Positions 18,218-26,745 of a stretch of DNA of 64,000 bases are shown in pieces. A program made the translations under genes and the position numbers. The notes under the pieces were generated by a model. It ran no database searches, had not been told where the DNA came from, and saw nothing but the letters and a program-made list of their open reading frames with translations. The stretch spans positions 161,955-225,954 of the forward strand of contig NZ_JADPJG010000026.1 in NCBI RefSeq assembly GCF_023073335.1, written 5' to 3'. Position 1 is the first letter of the stretch. Each line of letters starts with the position of its first letter. Origin of the DNA: Bradyrhizobium sp. 21 (GTDB taxonomy: Bacteria; Pseudomonadota; Alphaproteobacteria; Rhizobiales; Xanthobacteraceae).

Positions 18218-18309
18218 TGTTGTTTCCTCCCGCGGGGAGCATCACATCAACGCGAAGGGAAAGTTCCGGTTCCGCTCAAGGCAGCGGTGCGCAAAGCACT
18301 GCAGCAATT

Positions 18310-18648
18310 TCAGGGCGCATTGACGCCGCGCCAGCGACCGTAGCGCCAGGGCAGATACCAGCGCGCGCGTCCTGGCGCGCTGAGGGGCACGTTGTCGATG
18401 CCCGCGGTGCCGAACGGGTTGCAGCGGAGCAGGCGTGCGAGCGTCATCCAGCCGCCGGCCCACAGTCCGAATCGTTCGATCGCCTCGTCGCCATAGAGCG
18501 AGCAGGTCGGCAGGTGCCGGCAATTGTAACCGACCAGCGGCGAGAGCGTGTGGCGGTAGAGCCAGATCAGGGCGCGACCGAATCTGCGCGGGAGCCGGAG
18601 CGTGCCCGCGACGGGATTGGAACAGTGCTCGCAGACTGAATGCTTCAT
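18310..18648 (-). CDS. yidD: Membrane protein insertion efficiency factor YidD
   Basis: A 112-residue member of the YidD family, small peripheral inner-membrane proteins that assist YidC-dependent insertion. The family signature is complete: LIWLYRHTLSPLVGYNCRHL, PTCSLYGDEAIERFG and RLLRCNPFGTAGIDNVP, with the conserved cysteines. An N-terminal cysteine pair (VCEHC) is extra. It is not next to rnpA/yidC, where yidD often lies. ATG 18648 is preferred; the frame also has an ATG at 18726, and neither has a strong ribosome site. Confidence 0.92.
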   Translation of the reverse strand: MKHSVCEHCSNPVAGTLRLPRRFGRALIWLYRHTLSPLVGYNCRHLPTCSLYGDEAIERFGLWAGGWMTLARLLRCNPFGTAGIDNVPLSAPGRARWYLPWRYGRWRGVNAP

Positions 18649-18891
18649 AGGCGCTTTGCTGCGATCGTGGGCGAGGTTTTGCGCGGTTCCGGCGCAGGGA
18701 ACTGTAAGCTGTTGTTTGCGCGCCATATTTTGCGTGCTTTTTGGGAGCAGTGCAGCAAGTACCTATGGACGATCTGTATTCCCCCGGATACCATTTTTGT
18801 GGCGTTCATGTGAGACTCATTGGAACGTCGGAACGTGGCTTGCCTGAATCGGCTTTGGCTTAATGGCTTGGGGCTTGGGGAAGGGACCAGT

Positions 18892-19791
18892 TTGAAATTT
18901 GTGAAGTCGCTCAATCTTCGCGGTTGGTTGCTGGTGGGAACCGCCGCGTGTGGAGTCGTGCTGGCTGGCGCCGTCGCGACTCTCGGGTCCTCGGCCCGAG
19001 CCGGCGCGGCCCTCGAAGAGCGCAAGCTGCCGATGAAGTTCGGCTGGGTCGCCTGCGAGCCCAACTGCCGCGGCTGGGTCAGCGCCATCGGCATCATCAC
19101 CGCCGACACGCCCAAGGATTTCGAAGAGTTTTCCCGCGGGCGCCAGCTCGGCGGCGCCACCGTGGTGCTTGATTCCAGCGGCGGTTCCGTCAACGACGCG
19201 ATCACGCTCGGCAGGCGCTTCCGCAATCTCGGACTTTTGACCACGGTCGGCATCAGCGTTCAGAACCGCGGCGGGCAGTTGGCCCGTCCGGCGGTCGCGC
19301 CGGAGGCCTATTGCGAATCCATGTGCGCGTTCCTGCTGCTGGCGGGCAAGAAGCGCTACGTGCCTGAAGCGGCCCACGTCCGCGTCCACCAGATCTGGAT
19401 GGGCGATCGTGCCGACGATGCCAAGGCGGCGAGCTACAGCGCGCAGGACCTGATGATCGTGGAGCGCGACATCGGCCGGCTCGCCAAATACACCTTCGAC
19501 ATGGGCGGTGCCGGCGATCTGCTGTCGCTCGCGCTCAGCGTCCCGCCGTGGGAGGATTTGCACGAGCTGGATGCAGGCGAGCTCAAGCTCACCAATCTCG
19601 TGACGACCGATCTCGTGGCCGACGTGCTGCCGCATGTCGACATTTCCGCGCCTGATATGGCGGAGCTTAGACCGAAGACGCAGGCGAGGTTCGGCGCGGA
19701 ACCGGAGCAGCCGGCCAAGTCGACCAAGACGGCGGAAGCCCTGGTGCCTACGGGCGGCGTGGCGACGCCAGGCACGGCGGCGCAGAAGTAG
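18892..19791 (+). CDS. Secreted ClpP-like (COG3904-type) protein
   Basis: About 299 residues. An N-terminal hydrophobic segment (GWLLVGTAACGVVLAGAVATL) anchors or exports it. The core has the Clp/crotonase fold marks: DSSGGSVNDAITLGRRFR corresponds to the oxyanion loop and first helix of ClpP, and YCESMCAFLLLAGKKRYV places a Ser where the ClpP nucleophile lies. Relatives are predicted periplasmic proteins of unknown substrate. The start is probably TTG 18892, which has GGGGAAGGG just upstream, or GTG 18901; the open frame to TTG 18820 has no site. The C-terminal tail is low complexity. Confidence 0.75.
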   Translation: MKFVKSLNLRGWLLVGTAACGVVLAGAVATLGSSARAGAALEERKLPMKFGWVACEPNCRGWVSAIGIITADTPKDFEEFSRGRQLGGATVVLDSSGGSVNDAITLGRRFRNLGLLTTVGISVQNRGGQLARPAVAPEAYCESMCAFLLLAGKKRYVPEAAHVRVHQIWMGDRADDAKAASYSAQDLMIVERDIGRLAKYTFDMGGAGDLLSLALSVPPWEDLHELDAGELKLTNLVTTDLVADVLPHVDISAPDMAELRPKTQARFGAEPEQPAKSTKTAEALVPTGGVATPGTAAQK

Positions 19792-19864
19792 CCTGGAATT
19801 TCTGACCTCATTTTCGGGCCGCCGCCACTGCGTCCGGACCATTGGCCCAGCGACGTGCCCGGAA

Positions 19865-20320
19865 TCAGCCTTGCGCCGTAGCCGGCTGCTTCGCTTTCGC
19901 CTCGATCTGACCGATGGCATCGACCACGGCATCGAAGGTCAGGAGCGTCGAGGCGTGGCGCGCCTTGTACTCACGGACCGGCTCGAGGAACTTGATCTCT
20001 TCCCATTTGCCTTCAGGAGGCGAGCCGTTCTCCTTCAGCATCTTGCGAACGGTTTCGCGTAACTCACGGAGTTCGCTCGCAGTCGAGCCGACCACGTGAC
20101 TTGCCATGATGGATGAAGAGGCCTGTCCCAGCGCGCAGGCCTTCACGTCGTGGGCGAAGTCGGTGACCTTGTCGCCCTCCATCTTGAGGTCGATCTTCAC
20201 CGTCGAGCCGCACAATTTGGAGTGGGCCGTCGCGGTGGCATCGGCGTCCGACAACCGCCCGAGGCGCGGAATATTCCCGGCCAGCTCGATGATCCGCTTG
20301 TTGTAGATGTCGTTCAGCAT
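19865..20320 (-). CDS. NifU/IscU-like Fe-S scaffold family protein
   Basis: A 151-residue protein of the IscU/SufU/NifU N-terminal fold. Two of the usual three cluster cysteines are visible, C37 (SKLCGS) and C62 (VKACALGQASSSIMAS). At the third position the sequence is KARHASTLLTF (about 118-128), lacking the cysteine of IscU/SufU, so canonical scaffold chemistry is doubtful. It is not next to suf or isc genes; it is divergent from folE over 240 bases. Possibly a zinc- or cluster-handling variant. Confidence 0.85.
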   Translation of the reverse strand: MLNDIYNKRIIELAGNIPRLGRLSDADATATAHSKLCGSTVKIDLKMEGDKVTDFAHDVKACALGQASSSIMASHVVGSTASELRELRETVRKMLKENGSPPEGKWEEIKFLEPVREYKARHASTLLTFDAVVDAIGQIEAKAKQPATAQG

Positions 20321-20560
20321 GTGATGGAGTCCAACACTTCCGCACCCGATCGGCCTTGGCGGGTGCCGTCCAGGGTCCTATATAGGGTTGGAACTGGTGG
20401 AAAAACAGTCCAGCGGTGCGGCGGCGGTGATCTCGAACCGTGCAGCCGGCGTTATTACGCAGGGGCCTTTTTCGCCAAACTGTTCTCTTCAGGCGCCCGG
20501 CGGCATGCCGCCCCGTCTGCCGGTGACACTCCGGCCACAAGGCCGTCGAACGGAGTAGAC

Positions 20561-21250
20561 ATGGACGCTGCAATCACATCCATCCGCCCCAACAAGCCTT
20601 CCGACCGCCAGCCCGAGAGCCGCCCGGCGGAGCTTGACCCTGCCGAATTCCTCGCCGCTGCCGTCCGCGCCGACCAGCCGCGCCCCGCGCGCGCCGAGGC
20701 GGAAGCCGCGGTGAAGACGCTGCTCGCCTATATCGGCGAGAACACCAACCGCGAGGGCCTGCTGGACACGCCGCGCCGCGTGGTCGAGGCCTTCGACGAG
20801 CTCTATCAGGGCTATCACCAGTGCCCGGCCGAGGTGCTCGACCGCACCTTCGGCGAGACCGCCGGTTATGACGATTTCGTGCTGGTGCGCGACATCGAGT
20901 TCACCTCGCAGTGCGAGCATCACATGATGCCGTTCTACGGCAAGGCGCACATCGCCTACACGCCGGTGGAACGTGTGGTCGGCCTGTCCAAGCTCGCCCG
21001 CCTGACCGATATCTTCGCCCGCAGGCTCCAGACCCAGGAGCATCTGACGGCGCAGATCGCGGCGGCGATCGACGAGGTCCTGAAGCCGCGCGGCGTTGCC
21101 GTGCTGATCGAGGCCGAGCATACCTGCATGTCGGTGCGCGGCGTCGCCAAGCATGGCGCCTCCACCTTCACCAGCCGCTTCACCGGCATGTTCCGCGACA
21201 ATCCGGCGGAGCAGGCCCGCTTCCTGTCCCTGGTGCGAGGTCTGCGCTGA
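20561..21250 (+). CDS. folE: GTP cyclohydrolase I
   Basis: A 229-residue type I enzyme that converts GTP to 7,8-dihydroneopterin triphosphate for folate (and possibly queuosine) synthesis. The zinc ligands are in SQCEHHMMPF and EAEHTCMSVRG; the conserved YTPVERVVGLSKLAR and GVAKHGASTFTSRFTG segments are present. The first 50 residues are a non-conserved extension. CGGAG lies before ATG 20561. hisI follows after 84 bases containing a palindromic repeat. Confidence 0.97.
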   Translation: MDAAITSIRPNKPSDRQPESRPAELDPAEFLAAAVRADQPRPARAEAEAAVKTLLAYIGENTNREGLLDTPRRVVEAFDELYQGYHQCPAEVLDRTFGETAGYDDFVLVRDIEFTSQCEHHMMPFYGKAHIAYTPVERVVGLSKLARLTDIFARRLQTQEHLTAQIAAAIDEVLKPRGVAVLIEAEHTCMSVRGVAKHGASTFTSRFTGMFRDNPAEQARFLSLVRGLR

Positions 21251-21273
21251 TCTCGCGAAGGTTTATTGTTTGA

Positions 21274-21318
21274 GCATGACCTTTTCGGAAAACCGCTGCA
21301 CACTTTTCCGGGTCATGC
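21274..21318. repeat. Palindromic 'GCATGACC..CGGAAAA' intergenic repeat
   Basis: GCATGACC-TTTT-CGGAAAA (21274-21292) is the inverted complement of TTTTCCG-GGTCATGC (21304-21318), apart from a four-base TTTT bulge. I recognise this sequence type as a common dispersed repeat in Bradyrhizobium and relatives; copy number here cannot be tested. It sits between folE and hisI and could act as a transcript hairpin. Confidence 0.7.
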
Positions 21319-21334
21319 CCTAAGCGAGGACGCT

Positions 21335-21757
21335 GTGTCCACTCATTCCCACGACATCGAGGAAGGGCTGAGCTTTCGGCCCAGATTTGACGCGGCCGGG
21401 CTCGTGACTTGCGTCGCGACCGACGTCGCCACCGGCGACGTTCTGATGGTCGCCCACATGAACGACGAGGCGCTGCGCAAGACCATCGCGACCGGCGAGG
21501 CTTGGTACTTCAGCCGCTCGCGCAATGCCTTGTGGCGAAAAGGTGAGACCTCGGGTCAGACCCAGAGCGTGGTCGAGATGCGCACCGATTGCGACCAGGA
21601 CGCGGTGTGGCTTCGCGTCGAGCAGATCGGGGCTGCCTGCCATACCGGCCGCAGATCGTGCTTCTACCGCAAGGTCGAACCCGAAGGCGGCATTGCGAGG
21701 CTCGTCTTCGTCGATGCCGGGCGGCTGTTCGATCCGAACGAGGTTTACAAGAAATAG
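21335..21757 (+). CDS. hisI: Phosphoribosyl-AMP cyclohydrolase
   Basis: A 140-residue enzyme of histidine synthesis (third step, opening the adenine ring of PR-AMP). The conserved stretch RSRNALWRKGETSGQTQ and the metal-binding region RTDCDQDAVWLRVEQIG...CHTGRRSCFYR are intact. It is the single-domain form without a HisE fusion. GTG 21335 is the likely start, with CGAGGA six bases upstream. Confidence 0.96.
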   Translation: MSTHSHDIEEGLSFRPRFDAAGLVTCVATDVATGDVLMVAHMNDEALRKTIATGEAWYFSRSRNALWRKGETSGQTQSVVEMRTDCDQDAVWLRVEQIGAACHTGRRSCFYRKVEPEGGIARLVFVDAGRLFDPNEVYKK

Positions 21758-21912
21758 CCCTCAGTGATTCCGGGTTCGCAGCTTCGGTGCGCCCCCAGAA
21801 TGACGGTGATCGTCGAATTAACCCCGCATTAACCATACCTGTCTCACGGTGAGACGACAGGGCGTCCGAATTGCCGGCGCCGCTCAATGCCGCGCGGGGC
21901 GGGCACTTCATC

Positions 21913-22932
21913 ATGTCGGTCGACAATTCCAGTGGCTCGCAGACGGCGGTTCTCGATCCGTCGAGGACGCGCGTCGCCGGTGCGATCAAGCAGGCCTCGA
22001 ACGTCGCGGGCGTCAGCTTCCAATACATGCTGACCACCGCCAAGATGGAATCGGATTTCGATCCGACGGCCGGCGCCTCCACATCGTCGGCGCACGGGCT
22101 CTACCAGTTCATCGACCAGACCTGGCTCGGCACGGTGAAAGAGGCGGGCACCCAGCTCGGCTATGGCAATTATTCCGACGCCATCACCAAATCCTCGTCG
22201 GGCAGCTACACCGTCGATGATCCCGCGATGAAGCGGTCGATCATGAAACTGCGCGACGATCCGGAGGCCGCCTCCAGCATGGCGGCCGCGCTGACCCAAT
22301 CGAACAGCTTCAAGCTCACGGGCCTGCTCGGCCGCAGGCCGAGCGACAGCGAACTCTACATGGCGCATTTCATGGGGGTCGGCGGTGCCGCCAAGCTGAT
22401 CGCCAATGCCGAGGACAATCCGCAAGCGGTCGGCGCGCGGTTGTTTCCCAACGCGGCCTCCGCCAATCGCTCGATCTTCTACGCCAAGGACGGCCGCGCC
22501 CGCAGCGTCTCCGAGGTCTATTCGGTGCTGGACGCGCGCTACGCCAGTGCGGCGAATTCGAAAGTCACCCGCAGCGCGATAGCGATGTACGGCGGCACGC
22601 CGTCGACCACGCAGGTTGCGAGCGCCAACGGCGTGCAGCCGACCGCGCCCGTGATCGACAACGCCGCCTATCTCCAGACCTTTCCGAACACGCGCGCGGT
22701 CACGCAGGTCGGCGCGACAGCGCCAACGACGGTTGCGGACAATGCGCCGGGCACGCCGGTGTTTCGCTCGATCTATCAGCCCGGCGATGCCACCCAGCCG
22801 GTCTCGACCACCGTGCAGAAATTGTGGGGCAACAATGCCTCGCTGACATCGGTCGCCTCGGCGACGCCGGATGTGCGGCCGCCGCAACCGCTCGATCTCT
22901 TCAGCGATCGAAGCGGCACGTTCTCGAGCTAA
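21913..22932 (+). CDS. Lytic transglycosylase-like (lysozyme-fold) protein
   Basis: A 339-residue protein. The N-terminal part looks like a goose-lysozyme/SLT-type fold: TTAKMESDFDPTAGASTSSAHGLYQFIDQTW (about 38-68) contains the catalytic Glu in KMESDF and the following GLYQF motif of transglycosylases. The C-terminal 130 residues are low complexity. No Sec signal is seen at the N-terminus, so export may go by another route, for example the flagellar secretion apparatus. Substrate would be peptidoglycan. ATG 21913 is chosen over the upstream ATG 21871. Confidence 0.75.
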   Translation: MSVDNSSGSQTAVLDPSRTRVAGAIKQASNVAGVSFQYMLTTAKMESDFDPTAGASTSSAHGLYQFIDQTWLGTVKEAGTQLGYGNYSDAITKSSSGSYTVDDPAMKRSIMKLRDDPEAASSMAAALTQSNSFKLTGLLGRRPSDSELYMAHFMGVGGAAKLIANAEDNPQAVGARLFPNAASANRSIFYAKDGRARSVSEVYSVLDARYASAANSKVTRSAIAMYGGTPSTTQVASANGVQPTAPVIDNAAYLQTFPNTRAVTQVGATAPTTVADNAPGTPVFRSIYQPGDATQPVSTTVQKLWGNNASLTSVASATPDVRPPQPLDLFSDRSGTFSS

Positions 22933-23139
22933 TACTCACTCCCGAGTCCCGGCCACGGCGCAGCGCATGAGCGATGCGCCGCAGAGCTGTCGCGTCAGGC
23001 TAGTGCCTTTGTTCCCTTAATAAATCATCAATAAAACCAGCCAGTTATGGTGAACGCTTTGTTAAGCGTCGTGGTTTATTTTGTGTTGAAGGTGACAAGC
23101 CGTCACCGCTTCGTCTTCGTTGCGTAAGCCGGAAGCACC

Positions 23140-24315
23140 ATGATCGTTCGGCAGTTCATCAATTGGATCAGGACGGCCCCCGCCGGCGAGCGGGCCGAGG
23201 CAACGCGGGCGCTGGCCCGGGCCTGGCTGATCTCGGATCTTTCCCATGACGACCGGGTCGCCGCCGAAGGCGCGCTGCTGATGCTGCTCGACGATCCCTC
23301 ACCGCTGGTGCGGCAGGCGATGGCCGAGGCGTTCGCACGCAGCATCGAGGCGCCGGCCGCAATCGTGCGGGCGCTGTCGGCGGACCAGCCGACCGTCGCG
23401 CTGCCCGTGCTCGAACATTCTCCGCTGCTGATCGACGCCGATCTCGTCGACATCGTCGCGACCGGCAACGACGAGGTGCAGTGCGCCGTCGCCCGCCGCA
23501 TCGCGCTGCCGGTATCGGTCTGCGCCGCCATTGCCGAAGTCGGCTGCGCGGCGGCTGCGCTCGAGCTGATCGAAAATTCTCATGCCGAGCTTGCGCCGTT
23601 CTCCTGGGATCGCATCGTCGAGCGTCACGGCCATCTCGCCGCGATCCGCGAGGCAATGCTGGTGCTGGAGGATCTGCCCTCCGCCACGCGCGCCGCGCTG
23701 GTGGCAAAGCTCTCCGAGACGCTGGCGCAATTCGTCGTGGCCCGGAACTGGCTGAGCGCCGACCGCGCCGAGCGCATCGCGACCGAGGCGCGTGACCGCT
23801 CCACCATGAACATCGCGGCTCGCTCGCGCGGCGAGGACATGCAGGGTCTCGTCCGGCACCTGCGCATCACCGGCCAGCTCACCGCGGGTCTCATTCTGCG
23901 CGCGCTGCTGTCGAGCAATCTCGACCTGTTCGACGCGGCGCTGGCTGAACTTGCCGACCTGCCGCTGGCGCGCGTGTCCGCGCTGCTGCACGATCGCGGC
24001 GGCAATAGCCTGCACGCGCTGCTCCGCCGCGCCGGGCTTCCCGAGGCGACGTTTGCTGCCTTCCAGGTCGCGCTCGATGCCTGCCACGAGCAAGGCTTCG
24101 TCGACAGTGACGGCAGCGCGGCGCGGCTGCGGCGCCGCATGGTCGAGCGCGTGCTCACCCATTGCGAGACCGACCGTGGCGCGACCGAACCGCTGATGGT
24201 CCTGCTGCGCCGCTTCGCCACCGAATCCGCGCGCGAAGAGGCAAGGCTGTTCTGTGACGAGCTGATCGCCGACGATGCGGTTGATCCGGTCTACGACGAC
24301 CTGATCGCGGCGTAG
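23140..24315 (+). CDS. DUF2336 domain protein
   Basis: A 391-residue cytoplasmic helical-repeat protein of the DUF2336 family, abundant in Rhizobiales and of unknown function. The HEAT-like N-terminal half (DDRVAAEGALLMLLDDPSPLVRQAMAEAFA) and the C-terminal half with LRRAGLPEATFAAFQVALD fit the family. No enzymatic motif. An Hpt protein and a response regulator lie just downstream on the other strand, so a role in a signalling pathway is possible. The 205 bases upstream are AT-rich and carry small inverted repeats. Confidence 0.85.
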   Translation: MIVRQFINWIRTAPAGERAEATRALARAWLISDLSHDDRVAAEGALLMLLDDPSPLVRQAMAEAFARSIEAPAAIVRALSADQPTVALPVLEHSPLLIDADLVDIVATGNDEVQCAVARRIALPVSVCAAIAEVGCAAAALELIENSHAELAPFSWDRIVERHGHLAAIREAMLVLEDLPSATRAALVAKLSETLAQFVVARNWLSADRAERIATEARDRSTMNIAARSRGEDMQGLVRHLRITGQLTAGLILRALLSSNLDLFDAALAELADLPLARVSALLHDRGGNSLHALLRRAGLPEATFAAFQVALDACHEQGFVDSDGSAARLRRRMVERVLTHCETDRGATEPLMVLLRRFATESAREEARLFCDELIADDAVDPVYDDLIAA

Positions 24316-24324
24316 CGAGATGCC

Positions 24325-24410
24325 GTAGGGTGGGCAAAGGCGCTCCGAGCCGTGCCCACCATCGTGCCGCGATCAGAATTGGTGGGCACGCTCCGCTTTG
24401 CCCACCCTAC
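24325..24410. repeat. Nested palindromic intergenic repeat, second copy
   Basis: Outer arms 24325-24340 (GTAGGGTGGGCAAAGG) and 24395-24410 match as inverted repeats in 15 of 16 positions; inner arms CGTGCCCACC (24351-24360) and GGTGGGCACG (24381-24390) are perfect. Same architecture as 418-507. It separates the convergent DUF2336 and Hpt genes and could double as a bidirectional terminator. Confidence 0.75.
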
Positions 24411-24469
24411 CATTCTGATCGTGACGATGGGCCGGGCTCGAAGCCACAAACTCCGCAATGACGAGAGAA

Positions 24470-25048
24470 CTACCCCGCCGGCACGACGCTCGGCGCCAGG
24501 ATCACCTCGAGATGCTCGGGGCGGTCGCGGTTGACCTGGGCGAGATAGTCGTCGGCGACCTTGCGCAGTCGCCGGCTGAGCTCGGCGGAAACGCTGATGC
24601 TGTCGAGCTTCGTGTTCTCGTGCACGATGGCGAGAATGGCGTTGATGTGGTGCGTGAACAGCTCGGCCGGCACCTTTTCGAGATCGGGCGCGTGCTCGAT
24701 GACGCGACACAGGCTTTCGGCGACTCCCCCCGCCGCCGGATAACCGAAGGTCGCGGCATCGCCCTTGATGTCGTGCGCGGCGCGAAACAGCTCGTCGCTT
24801 CTGTCCTTGGTGAAGCCGTCGTGCCGCATGGCGACGTAGGCGGCCGATAGCCGGTTGACCTCGGTCGCCATCCAGTCCTTGAACTCGCCGGCGAGGCCCT
24901 CGAGCGCCTGTTCGGCGCGGCCGACCGGATCGTCCATGTCCTTCTGTTCGACACGGCGCAGGACCGTCCGCAGCGGGTTGGGCTGCGTGATGATCTGATG
25001 CGTGGCGAAGGCCGTGATCTCGATGTCCCTTGCGCTGTTCTTCGCCAT
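24470..25048 (-). CDS. Hpt domain phosphotransfer protein
   Basis: A 192-residue protein whose central part is a histidine phosphotransfer domain. The phospho-accepting histidine is H92 in LFRAAHDIKGDAATFGYP, the standard xAHxxKG motif. The N-terminal 40 residues and the C-terminal 60 are non-conserved. It lies 31 bases downstream of a response regulator gene on the same strand, and the pair probably forms a phosphorelay; no histidine kinase is encoded nearby. Confidence 0.88.
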   Translation of the reverse strand: MAKNSARDIEITAFATHQIITQPNPLRTVLRRVEQKDMDDPVGRAEQALEGLAGEFKDWMATEVNRLSAAYVAMRHDGFTKDRSDELFRAAHDIKGDAATFGYPAAGGVAESLCRVIEHAPDLEKVPAELFTHHINAILAIVHENTKLDSISVSAELSRRLRKVADDYLAQVNRDRPEHLEVILAPSVVPAG

Positions 25049-25079
25049 GATATCGGCCTCGATCGTGAGAGACGTTGCG

Positions 25080-25625
25080 CTAGATGGAGGAGCGGGCCTT
25101 GTCGAGCAGCGAGGGTTGCTGCAGCACCTCGTGCTTTTCGCCGACGCGGCGCTCGGGGCCCATATAGGCGGAGTTGGTGTTGCGACGCCGGTCCGGGCCG
25201 AAATAGGTCTTGGTCTTGATGAAGGGGCGGGGACTGGCGACGACGTTGAGGATGCGCTGGTAGAGCCCCTTGGCCGAGATCGGCTTGGCCAGGAATTCGG
25301 TGACGCCGGCATCGCGCGCCACGGTGACGCGGCGCTTCTCGGAATGGCCCGTCAGCATGATGATCGGCGCGTAAGGATTGCCCTTGGATTCCGGCTGCCG
25401 GATCATCTGCGCCAGCTCGAGCCCGTCGAAGATCGGCATTGCCCAGTCGGTGATGACGATGTCGGGCACGTAATGGCTGTACATTTCCAGCGCGGTGGCG
25501 CCGTCCTCGGCCTCGTAGACTTCACGCGCGCCAAAGGAATGCAGCAGCGTCCGCAGGATGCGGCGCATGTGCGGGTTGTCGTCGCAGACGAGGAAGCGCA
25601 GCTTGTTGAAATCGATGCGGAACAT
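25080..25625 (-). CDS. Stand-alone response regulator with GPDRRR tail
   Basis: A 181-residue CheY-like receiver with the acidic pair D15/D16, phospho-acceptor D60 (VITDWAMP), the T in IIMLTGHS and the K in FLAKP. No DNA-binding domain; the last 50 residues contain FGPDRRR and MGPERR, a basic motif common in Rhizobiales receivers and of unknown role. It is probably co-transcribed with the Hpt gene and takes phosphate from or gives it to that protein. ATG 25625 is used. Confidence 0.92.
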   Translation of the reverse strand: MFRIDFNKLRFLVCDDNPHMRRILRTLLHSFGAREVYEAEDGATALEMYSHYVPDIVITDWAMPIFDGLELAQMIRQPESKGNPYAPIIMLTGHSEKRRVTVARDAGVTEFLAKPISAKGLYQRILNVVASPRPFIKTKTYFGPDRRRNTNSAYMGPERRVGEKHEVLQQPSLLDKARSSI

Positions 25626-25712
25626 GGAGCCCGGGCCGAAGCGGTCAACTTTCGTTAACCATATCTCGCCGGGAGTTAACGAAGGGTTGCGATCGGCAGT
25701 CCGGCGAGGCGC

Positions 25713-26492
25713 TCAGGAGCCGAACTGCTCGCGCAGAATGCGCTCTTCCAGGCTGTGACCGGGGTCGAACAGCATGCGCATCGAGATGGTCCTGTCGGAC
25801 AGGACCTCGACGCGGCGGACGTCGCGCACCTCGTCGTGATCGGCGACCGCCGCCACGGGGCGCTTGTCGCCCTCCAGCACCTCGATCACGACATAAGCCG
25901 TGTTCGGCAGCAGCGCGCCGCGCCAGCGGCGCGGGCGGAAGGCGCTGATCGGCGTCAGCGCCAGCAGCGCGGCGTTGATCGGCAGGATCGGGCCCTGGGC
26001 GGACAGATTGTAGGCGGTCGAGCCGGCCGGCGTTGCCACCATGATGCCGTCGGCAATCAGCTCGGTCATGCGTTCGCGCTCGTCGATCAGGATCCGCAGG
26101 CGCGCGGCCTGATAGGTCTGCCGGAACAGGGCGACTTCGTTGATGGCGTGGTGCAGGTGGACGCGGTCGCTGGCGTCGGTAGCCCGCATCAGCAGCGGGT
26201 TGATCTCGGACTCATGCGCCGCCTCGAGGCGCGCACGAAGATCGACCGTCGAGTACTCGTTCATCAGGAAGCCGACGGTGCCGCGGTGCATGCCGTAGAT
26301 CGGCTTTCCGGTGTGCATGTGCTGGTGCAGCGTCTGGAGCATCAGCCCGTCGCCGCCGAGCGCCACCACAATATCGGCCTCGTTCGGATCGCAATTGCCA
26401 TAGTCGCTGGTGAGCTGGCCGAAGGCCGCTTGCGCCTCGCTGCTCGGGCTGGCGACGAAGGCGATCCGGTCGTATCGCGCTGGTTTGGTCAT
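25713..26492 (-). CDS. nadK: NAD kinase
   Basis: A 259-residue NAD kinase that makes NADP. The GGDG motif (VVALGGDGLMLQTLH), the NE motif (HAINEVALFR) and the glycine-rich TPAGSTAYNLSAQGPI stretch of the active site are all present, and the length is typical of the alphaproteobacterial form. ATG 26492 with CGGAAG upstream is chosen over the longer frame to 26588. Monocistronic as far as can be seen. Confidence 0.95.
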   Translation of the reverse strand: MTKPARYDRIAFVASPSSEAQAAFGQLTSDYGNCDPNEADIVVALGGDGLMLQTLHQHMHTGKPIYGMHRGTVGFLMNEYSTVDLRARLEAAHESEINPLLMRATDASDRVHLHHAINEVALFRQTYQAARLRILIDERERMTELIADGIMVATPAGSTAYNLSAQGPILPINAALLALTPISAFRPRRWRGALLPNTAYVVIEVLEGDKRPVAAVADHDEVRDVRRVEVLSDRTISMRMLFDPGHSLEERILREQFGS

Positions 26493-26745
26493 GGCTTCCG
26501 GGGCAGGCCGCTGGCTGGAGAAAGTTCCGCCGGGCTCGTCTATACGACCTGGACCTCGATTGTCGAGGATGACCGCCCTTCGGGGCAAACCGCCGACTGT
26601 CGATCCCGATTTGGCGAGGGAAACCGGGTCGATTTTGCCCGTCCGGGCTCTTCAGGCTCCGCCCGCCCGTGATCCCCCAAACCGTCGCAATTCCTCGCTA
26701 ACCTTTTGATACACCGGCTCGCGGAGCCGGGCCGGGAGAACGATC

